NCBI RefSeq assembly: GCF_000003605.2
Contig: NW_003147771.1
Span: 122,194 to 150,432, forward strand
Direction: 5' to 3'
From: Saccoglossus kowalevskii
Taxonomy: Eukaryota > Hemichordata > Enteropneusta > Harrimaniidae
Length of the DNA stretch: 28,239 bases
Shown piece by piece: positions 26,930 through 28,239 of the stretch. The notes under the pieces are model-generated. The model ran no database searches. It saw only the letters and a list, made by a program, of their open reading frames with translations, and was not told the origin of the DNA. Made by a program: the position numbers and the translations under genes. How positions within the stretch are numbered: the stretch's first letter is position 1; each line of letters opens with the position of its first letter.

Positions 26930-28239
26930 CGTCATTGTTTCTCTTTGCATGAACGGTGGAATGTGATGGTAAATACTAAGTACCTAATTTGTGTTTCAAA
27001 GATAACTTATAGAATAAATAAAATATTATCCTCCGGGTGAAAAGACTGATGTACAATAGGAAGGATACCGGAATTTATCATATTGGTTTCGTCACAAAAT
27101 TATACTGGCTTAAATTTGTACGGACGAAAAAAGAATGTATAGAAATGATTTGACATGATAGATGATCATCACCTGTCTTTGAATATGTTACAAACTGGTA
27201 CATGGAATTGGGTTCGACGATGTATGTAAAGGGAAGACAGAGCGGCAACAGACTATGATCTCACTTACTGCACACATGTCAAAGAATTTGTAATCTAAGT
27301 ACTTTCAAATGCTGCATGGATGACATTGTGTGACTTCTAGTATGGTATCGATAATTGTATGGTAGTGTACAGTATGTATACTGTATTTTTTTTATTCAAG
27401 GGTAAAACAAAAACCCTAACATTTATTGATCATTCAACAAGTGGGCAGGTCAATCACCTGGTTCTCACTGCAATATTTTACGACCCCCCCCCCTCCCCCC
27501 GAATTCAAAGACAAATTAAAAAAAAAAAACGTAACGTGTTGTGTAATTATACAAACAATTTTCAATTTTTTAATTTGTTTTTTTATTGGCTCACCGTACA
27601 ATGGTCCGTTTGGGTTAATTTCTTCCAGTTTCAGTATTTTATACGTGGGAAGATTACCATGATTGCATGCACACGTTCAATGAGTTTTTTCATTGCACCG
27701 CTACATTAATAACCACTACATTTGTTCTACTGTTTCGCAGACAAAGAACACAGACCGTGAATCATTGGCGTTAACTGAACATGCAGATAGATGGTTGACG
27801 AATTTTTAAAATAAACCATTTATTCACACTTATTTGTTTATAATGTTTAAGGTTTTCCTCAGAGCTAGAAACGACAACTGCAGCCAACATATTTTTACAA
27901 TATTCTAGGAAATAACAAAATGTTATAGTTGATAAGAAAACATTCTCACAAAGTTTAACAATACATTTTAGTAGATGAAATACAATAAAGTAAAATTAAA
28001 AGTATTATATTCTTGATCTTCCAAATATTACATATAAATACATAGCTAAGAATATTTCTTTGAATGTAATCCATACTTATACAACGCTGTTGACGATTGT
28101 TGGGAATATTTGAACACGTTTATTATAAACAACATAGTATCTACATCTCAAAATATTTTAATTTGTAGATACTTTTCAGAAAACACAGACTTATTACTTA
28201 TTTAAACTTCGTTCCTATATTTTACGCCAGGAGATTCTG
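26930..28239. other. Downstream region, low complexity, one weak exon candidate
   Basis: It holds a C-rich run (27484-27500) and an A12 run (27518-27529). A short palindrome TACAGTATGTATACTGTA lies near 27368. After acceptor-like CTGTTTCGCAG (ending 27740), an open 22-codon stretch ends TAA at 27807-27809 and is followed at once by AATAAA (27810-27815). This could be an alternative last exon, or chance. I see no domain. Confidence 0.3.

Noticed and set aside
27359-27709. 116- and 78-codon frames around the C and A runs
   Set aside because: They are driven by homopolymers (Pro and Lys runs), with no domain and no splice support.

Overview
This is a piece of an animal (metazoan) genome, AT-rich, with spliced genes, long introns and many short inverted-repeat transposons. 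The gene content suggests a marine invertebrate deuterostome: an NF-YC gene of vertebrate-like layout, and a secreted lectin joining F-type lectin, mucin WxxW and C-type lectin domains. A hemichordate or amphioxus seems most likely. That is an inference, and other lophotrochozoan-type genomes are not excluded.

Left third, minus strand (about 1-11,850): the gene for NF-YC, the gamma subunit of the CCAAT-binding factor NF-Y. Seven coding exons can be read (283 residues in frame, every intron phase 0), plus a candidate untranslated first exon near 11.8 kb. The 3' end lies beyond the left edge. Its introns carry several MITE-like elements, a 26-bp x 4 tandem repeat and a degenerate tandem repeat of about 157 bp. 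A cluster of four CCAAT boxes lies close to the putative start of the gene.

Middle (about 11.9-19.9 kb): no cellular gene that I can support. It holds the 3' coding remnant of one non-LTR retrotransposon on the plus strand (12.5-12.8 kb). A second, 5'-truncated and frameshifted non-LTR retrotransposon lies on the minus strand (15.5-17.1 kb); its reverse transcriptase is interrupted by a 119-base run of N. MITE-like elements and scattered CTCF-like GAGGGCGC motifs make up the rest of what is recognisable.

Right third, plus strand (about 19.9-26.9 kb): a complete multi-exon lectin gene. Seven coding exons (67+216+210+18+276+292+76 nt) close exactly on a 384-residue secreted protein: signal peptide, F-type (fucose) lectin domain, a six-residue linker on an 18-nt microexon, a Mucin2 WxxW/CysD-like domain and a C-type lectin domain. 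The signal-peptide exon and its 5' splice site are tandemly repeated about seven times (63/62-bp units) in the start of intron 1, which is the most unusual structure seen. Introns 2, 6 and the 3'UTR intron contain TTAA-flanked MITEs. Beyond 26.9 kb I see only low-complexity DNA and a weak candidate terminal exon.

The two genes have no obvious shared role: one is a housekeeping transcription factor, the other a probable innate-immune or mucus lectin. The common thread is heavy invasion by small TTAA-targeting elements and other inverted-repeat elements.
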